A stretch of 64,000 bases of DNA from Chryseobacterium sp. KLBC 52 (GCF_003347605.1 NZ_QDFZ01000014.1:1-64000); one strand, 5' to 3'. Shown: positions 24,699 to 33,253, numbered from the stretch's first letter. Made by a program: numbers and translations. The notes: generated by a model from the sequence alone, not told the origin.

Positions 24699-24720
24699 AA
24701 TATTCCTTTTAGATAAAAAA

Positions 24721-24755
24721 ATGGATGATTCACTCAGAATCATCCATTCTTTTTT
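24721..24755 (+). terminator. Terminator of the cupin-like gene
   Basis: A perfect 10-bp stem ATGGATGATT/AATCATCCAT with a 7-base loop, followed by TCTTTTTT, 23 bases after the stop codon. Confidence 0.88.
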
Positions 24756-24826
24756 ATTCACTTTTGAGATGTGTGGCAAAAAATAATTAAATTGCAAAAC
24801 GTTCCCCCTAATACAAATACACATAT

Positions 24827-25540
24827 ATGTTTGAAAAATTAATCGATAGCTTTGAGAAGCTGTGCCTGCAGATTATTATTGAAATATTATTGGTTCCGGT
24901 AACTATCTTCAAGTTATTTCAGGACCCGCGCCGATGTTATGACCTGTCTGTTCATGAGATGGAAAAAGAAGAGGCTGAACGTTTTCACGACTACCTCTCC
25001 CCTATCAAATTGTCTGTGTACACCTCTGTGATTATCTCCGTAATTTTAATGGATTATGGTGGTGAGCACAATATTATTTCGAAGATCAAGGGGCTAAGCA
25101 TGGTAGAAAAAGCGCTCTTTATTTTTTTGATGAATAATATTACTGCAGTCATATTCACTGTTGCTTTGTTATGGTACAAAAAAGAAAAAGTAAATACCGT
25201 CACCTTCCGGACCTTATTATTTTCTTTTATTTATACAACCGTATACACCTCAACTCCTTTTTTTATATTAATCAGCTCGGCTATGTTTCTGGGACAAACT
25301 ATGAATGTAGATGCTTATATAGAAAGCCTGGGCAAGATAAGCAACTATGGTACAAGAGAATATATATTCCTTCTGGTCTTTCTGGTTTTTATTATCATTG
25401 GAATTATCGGAATTTTCAAGCTTTTCAAAGCGTTGCATTATATTCTGAAAAATAACTTCAGCTATCATCCTTACATCGTATGGTTTTTCACCGTACTTTT
25501 CTTCGTTATTCAGCTCTATTATGCCAGAGGTTTTATTTAG
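24827..25540 (+). CDS. Multi-pass membrane protein of unknown function
   Basis: A 237-residue protein with a short amphipathic start and about five hydrophobic segments: LSVYTSVIISVILMDYG, ALFIFLMNNITAVIFTVALLW, TLLFSFIYTTVYTSTPFFILISSAMFL, YIFLLVFLVFIIIGIIGIFKLF and YIVWFFTVLFFVIQLYYA. The cytoplasmic N-terminal DPRRCYDLSVHEMEKEEAERFHDYLSP loop resembles the entry of small DUF3667/Yip1-like membrane proteins, but I cannot assign a family. It lies between a terminated gene and a TetR gene that has its own promoter, so it is probably monocistronic. Confidence 0.72.
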   Translation: MFEKLIDSFEKLCLQIIIEILLVPVTIFKLFQDPRRCYDLSVHEMEKEEAERFHDYLSPIKLSVYTSVIISVILMDYGGEHNIISKIKGLSMVEKALFIFLMNNITAVIFTVALLWYKKEKVNTVTFRTLLFSFIYTTVYTSTPFFILISSAMFLGQTMNVDAYIESLGKISNYGTREYIFLLVFLVFIIIGIIGIFKLFKALHYILKNNFSYHPYIVWFFTVLFFVIQLYYARGFI

Positions 25541-25572
25541 AAACCACACGTACCGGTCTGTTCATATTTTAA

Positions 25573-25594
25573 TTACATTTGTAAAAATTTTACA
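25573..25594 (+). promoter_or_regulatory. TetR gene promoter with overlapping dyads
   Basis: TACATTTG (25574-25581) fits the -7 consensus. It is embedded in TTACA-TT-TGTAA (25573-25584) and overlaps a second dyad TGTAAA-AAT-TTTACA (25580-25594) that ends 2 bases before the ATG. Overlapping dyads at the core promoter suggest autorepression by the TetR protein. Confidence 0.5.
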
Positions 25595-25596
25595 TT

Positions 25597-26133
25597 ATGC
25601 CCAAACCCCGCGAAAGAATAATAAGCACTGCTATGGTTCTCTTCCATAGACAGGGTTACAACAATACGGGCATCAATCAGATCATTGATGAAGCTGATGT
25701 ATCCAAAGCAAGTTTTTACCAGCATTTTAAATCTAAAGATGACCTTTGTATTGAATTTCTCAATAAAAGGTATGATTACTGGGTATCCGAACTTGAAAAA
25801 TTTACATCGAAGGCGGAAACATTGCAGGAAAAGTTTCAGAAATCCTTTGATTTTCTGATTGATATGAATGAAAGAGAAGATTTCAGAGGATGCAGTTTTC
25901 TGAATATTTTGTCGGAAATTCCTGCAGATAAAGAAGAAATTCACAACGTAATCCGTCATCATAAAAATAAATTGAGAGCATGTTTCAATGAAGACATTCA
26001 AAACGATATGGTTTCAGCACACATCTATCTTCTTTTTGAAAGCTCTATCCTCACCAGCCAGCTTTACAGGTCCAATGAACTGATAGAAAAATCTAAAATA
26101 ATCGTACAGGATCTATTGAGTACTTCTCACTAA
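25597..26133 (+). CDS. TetR/AcrR-family transcriptional regulator
   Basis: A 178-residue regulator. The N-terminal helix-turn-helix is textbook: PRERIISTAMVLFHRQGYNNTGINQIIDEADVSKASFYQHFKSKDDLCIEFL. The C-terminal ligand-binding helices contain DMNEREDFRGCSFLNILSEIPADKEEI, as in the YxaF/LmrA-like group that controls drug efflux or redox genes. It is expected to act as a dimeric repressor released by a small ligand. No obvious target gene adjoins it, so it may act on the promoter of its own gene (dyads described separately) and on distant genes. A paired REP-like hairpin follows. Confidence 0.92.
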   Translation: MPKPRERIISTAMVLFHRQGYNNTGINQIIDEADVSKASFYQHFKSKDDLCIEFLNKRYDYWVSELEKFTSKAETLQEKFQKSFDFLIDMNEREDFRGCSFLNILSEIPADKEEIHNVIRHHKNKLRACFNEDIQNDMVSAHIYLLFESSILTSQLYRSNELIEKSKIIVQDLLSTSH

Positions 26134-26138
26134 ACGAA

Positions 26139-26210
26139 AATTCTATGTTTGGGCTAAAGCCAATAGAATTATTTACAATTTGTAAGGCGGGCTAAAGCCC
26201 ACCCCTATTG
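26139..26210. repeat. Pair of REP-like hairpins with GGGCTAAAGCCC cores
   Basis: Two adjacent palindromic units. The first is AATTCTAT ... GGCTAAAGCC ... ATAGAATT (26139-26170). The second has core GGGCTAAAGCCC with flanking CAAT/ATTG (26176-26210). They fill the gap after the TetR gene; the first could also act as a weak terminator. The shared core in two back-to-back units suggests a dispersed chromosomal repeat. Confidence 0.6.
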
Positions 26211-26225
26211 AATTTTAACAACAAG

Positions 26226-26266
26226 ATCTTTTATCTTTTATCTTTTATCTTTTATCTTTTATCTTT
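26226..26266. repeat. Heptanucleotide tandem repeat (ATCTTTT x ~5.9)
   Basis: Five perfect copies of ATCTTTT and a sixth of six bases lie 64 bases upstream of the receptor gene's -7 box. The array is expected to vary in length by slipped-strand mispairing. Confidence 0.85.
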
Positions 26267-26329
26267 CCATATTAACAATTCTTAAGAAAACCTTAATTTT
26301 CTCTTCAACTCCTTTTCCAAACAGACGTT

Positions 26330-26337
26330 TAATTTTG
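26330..26337 (+). promoter_or_regulatory. -7 box of the receptor-phytase operon
   Basis: TAATTTTG matches TAnnTTTG and lies 27 bases before the GTG start of the TonB receptor. No convincing -33 TTG is present at the usual distance, so activator or low-level use is possible. Confidence 0.45.
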
Positions 26338-26364
26338 TTTTGATTTTTATCTAAAATATTAAAA

Positions 26365-29175
26365 GTGAAGAAAATTTTTACGTCTGTTTTATTTTGTGCC
26401 TCTATTTTTTTCTATGCACAAACCGGTTCTTTGTCCGGAAACATCAATGATGACTCAAAGATAGCCCTGCCTGGGGCCAAGATTTCTCTAAGCCCGGGAA
26501 ATATATATACTACCTCTGATGAACATGGAAACTTTGTATTTCTCAATGTTCCTCCGGGAAGTTATACCATGAAGATTGATTACCTTGGTTATGGTGTGCA
26601 TGAGTATACTGTAACGGTAGAAGCTGAGAAAAACACCCGTCAGAATATTATTTTCGACAAAAAAGAAACCTCCATTGCTGCCATTGTCGTTTCAGGAGCA
26701 ACTCTGAAAAATCAGGCAAGAGCCTTAAACAAACAGAAAAACAATGCCAATATAACCAATGTGATTTCTTCCGATCAGATCGGGCGTTTTCCTGATGCCA
26801 ATATTGGGGACGCTTTGAAGCGTGTTCCGGGAATCACCATACAGAATGATCAGGGTGAAGCCAGAAACCTTATCATCAGAGGACTTGCTCCCAATCTTAA
26901 CTCAGTTACCCTGAATGGAGACCGAATTCCATCTGCTGAAGGAGACAACCGTAATGTCCAGATGGATTTGATTCCGTCTGATATGATTTCCACCATCGAA
27001 GTTAATAAGACTTTAACTCCGGATATGGATGCCGATGCCATCGGAGGTTCTGTAAACCTTATCACCAGAGCTTCCCCGAATGGTCAGAGAATCTCTGCCA
27101 CCGTTGCCGGAGGATACAACCCCATCCGTGAAAAAGGAAATTATACCGCCGGATTTGTCTATGGAAACAGGTTTTTGGATAAAAAACTAGGCGCTGTATT
27201 CAGCTTTTCCTATAACAACAACAATTTTGGTTCTGATAATATAGAACCTGTATGGAGCCAGGCTAATGATCTTGCCCAAACGGTTTATGTAAGCAAAATG
27301 GGAGTACGTTATTATAATGAACATCGTATCAGACATAGTTTTGATCTTAATATGGATTATGAATTCAATTCCAAAAACAAGATCTACGCTTCTGCGATGT
27401 ACAACTTCCGGAATGATAAGGAAACCAGAATGGCATTAGGATATAAAATAAAGCCTGTTTACAATGCCGATGAAACTGAGATTACAGACTGGAAAGGAAG
27501 TATCACCAGACAGAATAAAGGAGGTGATGCCGATAATGACAACACCCGTCTGGAAAAGCAGAAAGTGCAGAACTATGCCTTAAGAGGGGAACATTTATTA
27601 GGATCTAAAGTGGATCTTGACTGGTCTGTAAACTATGCCATCGCCAGTGAAGACAAACCTCATCAGCGTTATATAGAATTTGAAAACAGCAAGATGAACT
27701 TTTCTCCGGATCTTAGCAATCCTGAAAAACCAATGTTCAATCTTCTGGCAGCAGACAATCTGGGCAGCTATAAACTGAGTGATCTTTCGGATGCCAATAA
27801 CTTTACCCAGGAAAAAGAATTGGGCGCAAAAGTGAATATACGTTTTCCGTTTTCCGTGATTGACGGACAGAAAGGACGTCTTCGTACCGGTTTCCGTATG
27901 CGTTTGAAGAAAAAGGAAAGAGAGAATGATTTCTACGCTTTTACTCCGGTCAACAGTATGGGAAGCCTCTTATCTGTACCCACCATCAATCTTAATGGTG
28001 AGAACTTCCAGCCTGGAAATTATGTTCCGGGAACTTTTGTTGATCCATCTTTCCTTGGAGGGCTGGATTTGTTCAATCCAACTTTATTTAACGGCAAACT
28101 TAAACCTGAAAAATATCTTTCCAGCAATTACAATGCAAAGGAGCAGATTTATGCAGGCTATATCCGATGGGATCAGGATTTTAATGATAAACTATCGATG
28201 ATCGTTGGAGCACGTATTGAAACAACCCAGATTGATTACACCGGAAATTATGTGATGAATGAGAAGGATCTGGTAGGACAAATCAATAATACCAACACCT
28301 ACACCAACGTACTTCCGAATATCTCCTTTAAATATGTTCCGATGCAGGATCTTGTCCTTCGTGCAGCATTTACTACGGCTCTTGCCCGCCCGAATTACTA
28401 CTCGCTGGTTCCTTACCTGAATGTTATTTCAGAAGATGAAATTGTTGCAGCAGGAAATCCGAATCTGAAAGCAACCTATGCCTACAATTTTGATTTCATG
28501 GCAGAAAAATACTTCAAATCTGTCGGAATTCTTTCAGGAGGTGTTTTTTATAAAAACCTGAACGACTTTATTTATACTTATTCAAAGAGAAATTATACTG
28601 CGAATGACTTCGCGAATGATTTTGCAGGACAAACCAACCCTATTCCTGCCGGAGAAAATAACTGGAAATTTACCCAGCAGCGTAACGGTGACAATGTAGA
28701 TATTTATGGTTTTGAAGTCGCTTTACAAAGACAGCTTGATTTCATTCCCGGAGCTTTCTGGAAGGGACTTGGAGTCTATGTGAACTATACGTACACCAAA
28801 TCTAAGGCAAAGGGAATTACCAATGAAGATGGGGTGGAAAGAACGGATGTAGGACTTCCGGGAGCTGCTCCTCACATGTTCAACGGATCTCTTTCATGGG
28901 AAAACAAACGTTTTTCGGCGAGAGTTTCCATGAACTATGCTTCTCATTATATTGACGAGCTTGGCGGCAAAGCATTTGATGACCGTTATTACGATAAACA
29001 GTTCTTCCTTGATGCCAATGCTTCTTACAAGATTACCAGCCAGCTGAGAATTTTTGCAGAAGCCAATAATCTGACGAACCAGCCGTTAAGATACTACCAG
29101 GGAATCCAGAGCAGAACCGCTCAGGCTGAATATTACAGACCGAGGTTTACGATGGGAGTGAAATTTGATTTTTAA
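26365..29175 (+). CDS. TonB-dependent outer-membrane receptor, linked to phytase
   Basis: A 936-residue receptor. The signal peptide (KKIFTSVLFCASIFFYAQ) is followed by a carboxypeptidase-regulatory-like domain (GSLSGNINDDSKIALPGAKISLSPG to about residue 95). Next comes the plug with IGRFPDANIGDALKRVPGITIQNDQGEARNLIIRG and MDADAIGGSVNLITR, the form seen in the large TIGR01782-like receptor group. A 22-strand barrel ends in the aromatic FTMGVKFDF. The start is GTG at 26365, which gives a proper signal peptide. The beta-propeller phytase gene begins 7 bases after its stop. The pair is most easily read as an uptake system for inositol phosphates or a phytase product; the substrate is inferred from that link only. 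Confidence 0.92.
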   Translation: MKKIFTSVLFCASIFFYAQTGSLSGNINDDSKIALPGAKISLSPGNIYTTSDEHGNFVFLNVPPGSYTMKIDYLGYGVHEYTVTVEAEKNTRQNIIFDKKETSIAAIVVSGATLKNQARALNKQKNNANITNVISSDQIGRFPDANIGDALKRVPGITIQNDQGEARNLIIRGLAPNLNSVTLNGDRIPSAEGDNRNVQMDLIPSDMISTIEVNKTLTPDMDADAIGGSVNLITRASPNGQRISATVAGGYNPIREKGNYTAGFVYGNRFLDKKLGAVFSFSYNNNNFGSDNIEPVWSQANDLAQTVYVSKMGVRYYNEHRIRHSFDLNMDYEFNSKNKIYASAMYNFRNDKETRMALGYKIKPVYNADETEITDWKGSITRQNKGGDADNDNTRLEKQKVQNYALRGEHLLGSKVDLDWSVNYAIASEDKPHQRYIEFENSKMNFSPDLSNPEKPMFNLLAADNLGSYKLSDLSDANNFTQEKELGAKVNIRFPFSVIDGQKGRLRTGFRMRLKKKERENDFYAFTPVNSMGSLLSVPTINLNGENFQPGNYVPGTFVDPSFLGGLDLFNPTLFNGKLKPEKYLSSNYNAKEQIYAGYIRWDQDFNDKLSMIVGARIETTQIDYTGNYVMNEKDLVGQINNTNTYTNVLPNISFKYVPMQDLVLRAAFTTALARPNYYSLVPYLNVISEDEIVAAGNPNLKATYAYNFDFMAEKYFKSVGILSGGVFYKNLNDFIYTYSKRNYTANDFANDFAGQTNPIPAGENNWKFTQQRNGDNVDIYGFEVALQRQLDFIPGAFWKGLGVYVNYTYTKSKAKGITNEDGVERTDVGLPGAAPHMFNGSLSWENKRFSARVSMNYASHYIDELGGKAFDDRYYDKQFFLDANASYKITSQLRIFAEANNLTNQPLRYYQGIQSRTAQAEYYRPRFTMGVKFDF

Positions 29176-29182
29176 AATACAC

Positions 29183-30223
29183 ATGAAAAACATACATTAT
29201 CTACTGGCTCTTTCAGTTCTTCCTTTTGTGATCAACTGTACAGGGCAGAAAGAAGTTATAGAAAAATTAAAACCTACCGTTATTACAGAAACAGTGGTTC
29301 ATGATACGGACGATCCTGCCATATGGATTAATCCTCAGGATGCTTCCAAAAGTATTATCATCGGAACAGATAAAGATACTGATGGCGGATTATATGCTTT
29401 TGATCTTAACGGGAAAATCATCAATAAAGTGTTAGGATTGAAGCGTCCCAACAATGTTGATCTTGAATATGGTTTTATTTTAAATGGACAAAAAACAGAT
29501 ATCGCAGCGGTAACTGAAAGGGAAACCAACAAAGTAAAATTATACTCGCTTCCTGAACTAAAAGAAGTGGGAGAAATCTCTGTATTTGAAGGAGAAACAG
29601 AACGTGGTCCGATGGGAGTTTCAATGTATAAAAATCCGGAAACCGGGGATATATTTGTGATTGCAGGAAGAAAATCCGGTCCGGCTGACGGCTACCTTTG
29701 GCAGTATAAACTAATGGAGAAAAACGGATCTGTCACAGGAGAAGTTGTCCGTAAGTTTGGGAAATACAGCGGTTTGAAAGAGATTGAAAGCATCGCTGTA
29801 GACGACGAAATGGGCTATATCTATTATTCTGATGAGCAGTTTGGGGTTCATAAATATTATGCTGATCCTGGAAAAGGCAATGAAGAGTTATCGGTATTCG
29901 GGAAAGGAGATTTTAAATCTGATGTGGAAGGAATTTCGATCTATCCTACTGCTAAAGGGAAAGGATATATTCTGGTTTCAAATCAGCAGAATGACACCTT
30001 CAATGTGTATTTAAGAGAAGACCAATCAAAAGGAAGAATAGCAGAAATTCCGGTTTCTACACTGGAAAGTGATGGATCTGAAGTGACAAACGTTAACTTA
30101 GGTCCGAAATTCCCTAAAGGCGTTTTTGTTGCCATGAGTAATGGTAGGATATTCCACCTTTACGACTGGAGAATGGTTGAAAAAGCAATAAAGTCAGCTA
30201 GAAAAAATGGTAATAAAAAATAA
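29183..30223 (+). CDS. Beta-propeller phytase (3-phytase), lipoprotein
   Basis: A 346-residue beta-propeller phytase with a lipobox-type signal (LSVLPFVINC, Cys about residue 19), so it is likely anchored to the outer membrane. Family marks are HDTDDPAIWINP near the N-terminus, IGTDKDTDGGLYAFDLNGK, LKRPNNVDLEYGF, YIYYSDEQFGVHKYY and DVEGISIYPTAKGKGYILVSNQQNDTFNVYLR. These acidic loops bind the calcium ions and phosphates of Ca-phytate. It releases phosphate stepwise from myo-inositol hexakisphosphate. It is translated from the same transcript as the upstream receptor (7-base gap). The upstream in-frame start at 29165 was rejected because it overlaps the receptor and spoils the signal peptide. 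Confidence 0.93.
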   Translation: MKNIHYLLALSVLPFVINCTGQKEVIEKLKPTVITETVVHDTDDPAIWINPQDASKSIIIGTDKDTDGGLYAFDLNGKIINKVLGLKRPNNVDLEYGFILNGQKTDIAAVTERETNKVKLYSLPELKEVGEISVFEGETERGPMGVSMYKNPETGDIFVIAGRKSGPADGYLWQYKLMEKNGSVTGEVVRKFGKYSGLKEIESIAVDDEMGYIYYSDEQFGVHKYYADPGKGNEELSVFGKGDFKSDVEGISIYPTAKGKGYILVSNQQNDTFNVYLREDQSKGRIAEIPVSTLESDGSEVTNVNLGPKFPKGVFVAMSNGRIFHLYDWRMVEKAIKSARKNGNKK

Positions 30224-30225
30224 TC

Positions 30226-30359
30226 TTTAACCATTAAGGTTGATAAGGTTTTAAGAGTATTAAGTTGAGTGACATTAATGAGATTGCTTCACCTTTGGTT
30301 CGCAATGACAGGTTGCTCATCTTAATACTCTTCATTTTTTCATTCTTCTTAATGGTTTA
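30226..30359. repeat. Nested inverted-repeat element with GAGATTGCTTC...GCAATGACA core
   Basis: Outer arms TTTAACCATTAAG (30226-30238) and CTTAATGGTTTA (30348-30359) enclose inner arms AAGAGTATTAAG (30253-30264) and CTTAATACTCTT (30321-30332). The core holds GAGATTGCTTC (30280) and CGCAATGACA (30301), the two ends of a repeat common in many bacterial genomes (TGTCATTGCG ... GAAGCAATCTC). It has no coding capacity and looks like a small non-autonomous repeat. The rest of the 297-base gap to 30520 shows no gene. Confidence 0.65.
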
Positions 30360-30520
30360 TGATCTTAAAGTTTTTCAACGCAAAGGTTATTTTAAATGAT
30401 CTAATATTTTAAGGGTGCAAAGAAAGAGTCGATTTTCAATCGACTGATGAAGCAAAAGTTTTATTCTTAAGCGTCGTAAGCAGCTCTGCAGCTTTATTTT
30501 GCGTTTTTAACACTACTTTT

Positions 30521-32770
30521 CTATTCCACATGTTTTCTCAGAAACTCCGCGGTATATGATATTTTATTTTTCAATAGCTCCGGTGGAGTTCCTTCAAACA
30601 ATACTTTACCACCAAGTTTCCCTGCACCAGGCCCCATATCAATAATCCAGTCTGCTTTCGAAATAATATCAAGATTGTGTTCTATAACAATCAATGTATT
30701 ATTCTGGTCTACAAGCCCGTTAAAGAACGTAAGCAGCTTTTGGGTATCACTTGGATGCAGTCCGGTACTCGGTTCATCAAGAATAATGATCTGATTGGTG
30801 TTTTTCAGTTCTCTTGTGAGTTTCAGACGCTGTCTTTCGCCTCCGGAAAAGCTGTCCAGCCTTTGTCCTAATGTAAGATAATCAAGACCTAATTGTATCA
30901 GCAGATCAAAATTTTTAAGAACAAATTCTTCCTTAAAAAAATCAGCAGCCTCAGAAACCGTCATGTTCATCACTTCCACAATTGTTTTTCCGTTATAGGT
31001 ATATTGCAATACATCCGGATCAAATCCAGATCCTCCACAAACTTCACAGGGCTGCTCAATATCATCCATAAAAGCAAGGTCAATTTTTTCTATTCCCAAT
31101 CCTTTACAGTTTTTGCAGGCTCCGTCACTATTCCTGCTGAAGAGTTTATCTGAAACATGGTTGGATTGTGCAAAAAGCTTACGTACAATATCTGATATTC
31201 CGAGATAAGTAAGCAAATTGGAACGGGCGCTTGCTGCAAAGAGCGATTGATCAATAATGGTCACCTCCGGATAAATTTCCGGCAGAATACGATTAATCAG
31301 AGTACTTTTTCCAGATCCCGCCACTCCTGTTACCACTGTCATTACTCCCGTTGGAATCTGTACGGTTACGTTTTTAAGATTATACCTGTTGGCATTTTTA
31401 ATTTCAAGATAGCCATCAGGTTTTCTGAATTCTTGTTTGATGGAAGGTTTCGTTGCGAAATAAGAACCTGTTTTACCTGCCGAATTTTTTAGATTTTTAA
31501 ATGTTCCGTTATACACCACTTCTCCTCCATTCCTTCCTGAACCCGGGCCTATATCAATCACACGGTCTGCCATTTTTATGAGATCCGGATCATGTTCTAC
31601 GATTAAAACAGAGTTTCCTTTGTCTCTGATCTGCTGAATAATAGTGATGATATTCTGCAGATCCTTCGGATGAAGTCCAATACTGGGTTCATCAAAAATA
31701 TACAACAGATCTATCAGGCTGTTTCCCAGGCTCCTAACCATTTTTATACGCTGAGATTCTCCTCCGGAAAGCGTATTGGTACTTCTGTCCAGAGTCAGAT
31801 ACTGCAATCCGATCGTAATGATATTCTGCAGCTTTGCGGAAAGCTCTTTGATGACGACTTCATATGCTTTTGAATCCAGTGAGGTAATAAACTCAAGCAG
31901 TTCATCCACTGAAAGGGCCATACAATCTGCAATACTTTTACCTTCGATTTTACAGGACAGTATTTTTTCATTCAACCGTTTTCCGTTGCATAACGGACAT
32001 GTTTTGGTAATAACAACATGGTTCAGGGCGTCTTTTCTTGTAATGTTTTCTTTTGAATCTTTTTTCAGAAATGCTTTTTCAATCCTTGGAACAATTCCTT
32101 CATATTTTACCGTTTTTCCCCATTCTTTATGAGGATGCTTAGGTTTGTGTTCCGGCGCATACAGCAGGGTTTCCCATTCTTTATCGGTGAAATTCTTTAG
32201 TTTTTTATCATTATCGAAATAACCCGACAAGGTATATCTTGTTAAACGCCATCCTCCAGGCTGAAAAGTCGGGAAACGGACTGCACCTTCGTGTAAAGAT
32301 TTATCACGATCAATTAAAACATTGACATTTAATGTCTGAACAAAACCTAATCCTTCACATTCAGGGCACATTCCCTGTGGATGATTAAATGAAAATACAT
32401 TGGAATATCCTACAAACGGCTCTCCCATTCTCGAAAACAGCAGCCTCAGCGATGCAGACACATCTGCTGCTGTCCCCACCGTAGATCTGGCATTTCCACC
32501 CAACCGTTTTTGATTGATAATGATTGGAACATTCAAATTTTCAATTTTATCTACATCAGGCACCCCATAATGCTGCAGGCGGTTTCTGATAAAACTGTTC
32601 TGGGTTTCATTAATCTGTCTTTGTGCTTCTGCCCCAATGGTTTCAAAAACCAAAGATGATTTTCCGGATCCTGATATTCCCGTAAAAACCACAATCCTGT
32701 ACTTTGGAATTTTTATGGAAATATTTTTGAGATTATTCTGCCGGGCATTGGTAATTTCTATATTTTCCAT
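30521..32770 (-). CDS. UvrA-like excinuclease ABC protein (short form)
   Basis: A 749-residue UvrA-like protein with two ABC cassettes: Walker A FTGISGSGKSSLVFE and VVTGVAGSGKSTLINR, signatures LSGGESQRIKM and FSGGERQRLKL, and Walker B motifs LLYIFDEPSIGLHP and IIILDEPSTGLHP. CxxC zinc-finger pairs are at CPECEGLGF, CPLCNGKRL, CKNCKGLGI and CEVCGGSGF. Housekeeping UvrA is about 940 residues, so this is a short class that lacks part of the insertion regions and is often linked to resistance against DNA-binding drugs (DrrC-like). The divergent MarR gene 51 bases away and twin operators between them support a drug-inducible resistance function. The start at 32770 was chosen over TTG at 32776. 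Confidence 0.88.
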   Translation of the reverse strand: MENIEITNARQNNLKNISIKIPKYRIVVFTGISGSGKSSLVFETIGAEAQRQINETQNSFIRNRLQHYGVPDVDKIENLNVPIIINQKRLGGNARSTVGTAADVSASLRLLFSRMGEPFVGYSNVFSFNHPQGMCPECEGLGFVQTLNVNVLIDRDKSLHEGAVRFPTFQPGGWRLTRYTLSGYFDNDKKLKNFTDKEWETLLYAPEHKPKHPHKEWGKTVKYEGIVPRIEKAFLKKDSKENITRKDALNHVVITKTCPLCNGKRLNEKILSCKIEGKSIADCMALSVDELLEFITSLDSKAYEVVIKELSAKLQNIITIGLQYLTLDRSTNTLSGGESQRIKMVRSLGNSLIDLLYIFDEPSIGLHPKDLQNIITIIQQIRDKGNSVLIVEHDPDLIKMADRVIDIGPGSGRNGGEVVYNGTFKNLKNSAGKTGSYFATKPSIKQEFRKPDGYLEIKNANRYNLKNVTVQIPTGVMTVVTGVAGSGKSTLINRILPEIYPEVTIIDQSLFAASARSNLLTYLGISDIVRKLFAQSNHVSDKLFSRNSDGACKNCKGLGIEKIDLAFMDDIEQPCEVCGGSGFDPDVLQYTYNGKTIVEVMNMTVSEAADFFKEEFVLKNFDLLIQLGLDYLTLGQRLDSFSGGERQRLKLTRELKNTNQIIILDEPSTGLHPSDTQKLLTFFNGLVDQNNTLIVIEHNLDIISKADWIIDMGPGAGKLGGKVLFEGTPPELLKNKISYTAEFLRKHVE

Positions 32771-32781
32771 GATCAAAATGT

Positions 32782-32810
32782 TTAACTTTGTTAATAATTA
32801 ACTAAGTTAA
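32782..32810. promoter_or_regulatory. Twin MarR operator TTAAC-N3-GTTAA (two copies)
   Basis: Two 13-bp palindromes, TTAACTTTGTTAA (32782-32794) and TTAACTAAGTTAA (32798-32810), separated by TAA, fill the gap between the UvrA-like and MarR genes. The first contains TAACTTTG, a -7 box for the MarR gene. The second reads TAACTTAG on the minus strand, a near -7 box for the UvrA-like gene. Binding would shut both promoters. Confidence 0.7.
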
Positions 32811-32821
32811 GTATAATTCTC

Positions 32822-33244
32822 ATGAAACCCATTGAAAAAGAATTTTTTAACACATTTACTGATTTCCAATGCCTTATTCTGGCTCATATGAACCGGGGCA
32901 ACATTAACGGAGTAACTGCTGCTCATTATAATATTATTGAATTTATTATGAGGAAAGGAACAACAACAGGAAGGGAAATATCACTGGCCTTTAACATAAG
33001 CCAGGCAGCCATTTCAAAACAGCTGAAATTTCTGATTGGTCAAGATTTGATTGTCCGGGAACAGGAGAAAGCAGACCACAGGAAATTCAATCTTTCAGTA
33101 ACGGATAAAGGAAGGTTCATTGTAGATAATTCTGAAACTTTCCGTAAGGCTATGACACATCAGACGGCTTCTATACTTACCTCTGAAGAATTAAAAAACT
33201 TTAATTATCTGCTGGACAAAGTACTGAATCATTTGAAACTTTAA
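32822..33244 (+). CDS. MarR-family transcriptional regulator
   Basis: A 140-residue MarR protein. The winged helix is visible as HYNIIEFIMRKGTTTGREISLAFNISQAAISKQLKFLIGQDLIVREQEKADHRKFNLSVTDKGRFIV, including the recognition helix QAAISKQLKFL and the DxRxxxxxxT wing (DHRKFNLSVTDKG). N- and C-terminal helices form the dimer interface. It probably represses itself and the divergent UvrA-like gene through the twin palindromes in the 51-base gap, and would be released by a small phenolic or drug ligand. The gene ends 10 bases before the convergent fatty-acid-hydroxylase-like gene. Confidence 0.92.
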   Translation: MKPIEKEFFNTFTDFQCLILAHMNRGNINGVTAAHYNIIEFIMRKGTTTGREISLAFNISQAAISKQLKFLIGQDLIVREQEKADHRKFNLSVTDKGRFIVDNSETFRKAMTHQTASILTSEELKNFNYLLDKVLNHLKL

Positions 33245-33253
33245 TACCAAGAT

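Noticed and set aside
25573..26001. A 142-codon minus-strand frame opposite the TetR gene
   Set aside because: The plus-strand frame has a full TetR HTH and promoter; the reverse frame has no recognisable features.
30521..32770. Assignment as housekeeping uvrA
   Set aside because: About 190 residues shorter than UvrA, with a divergent MarR regulator; more consistent with the short resistance-type class.
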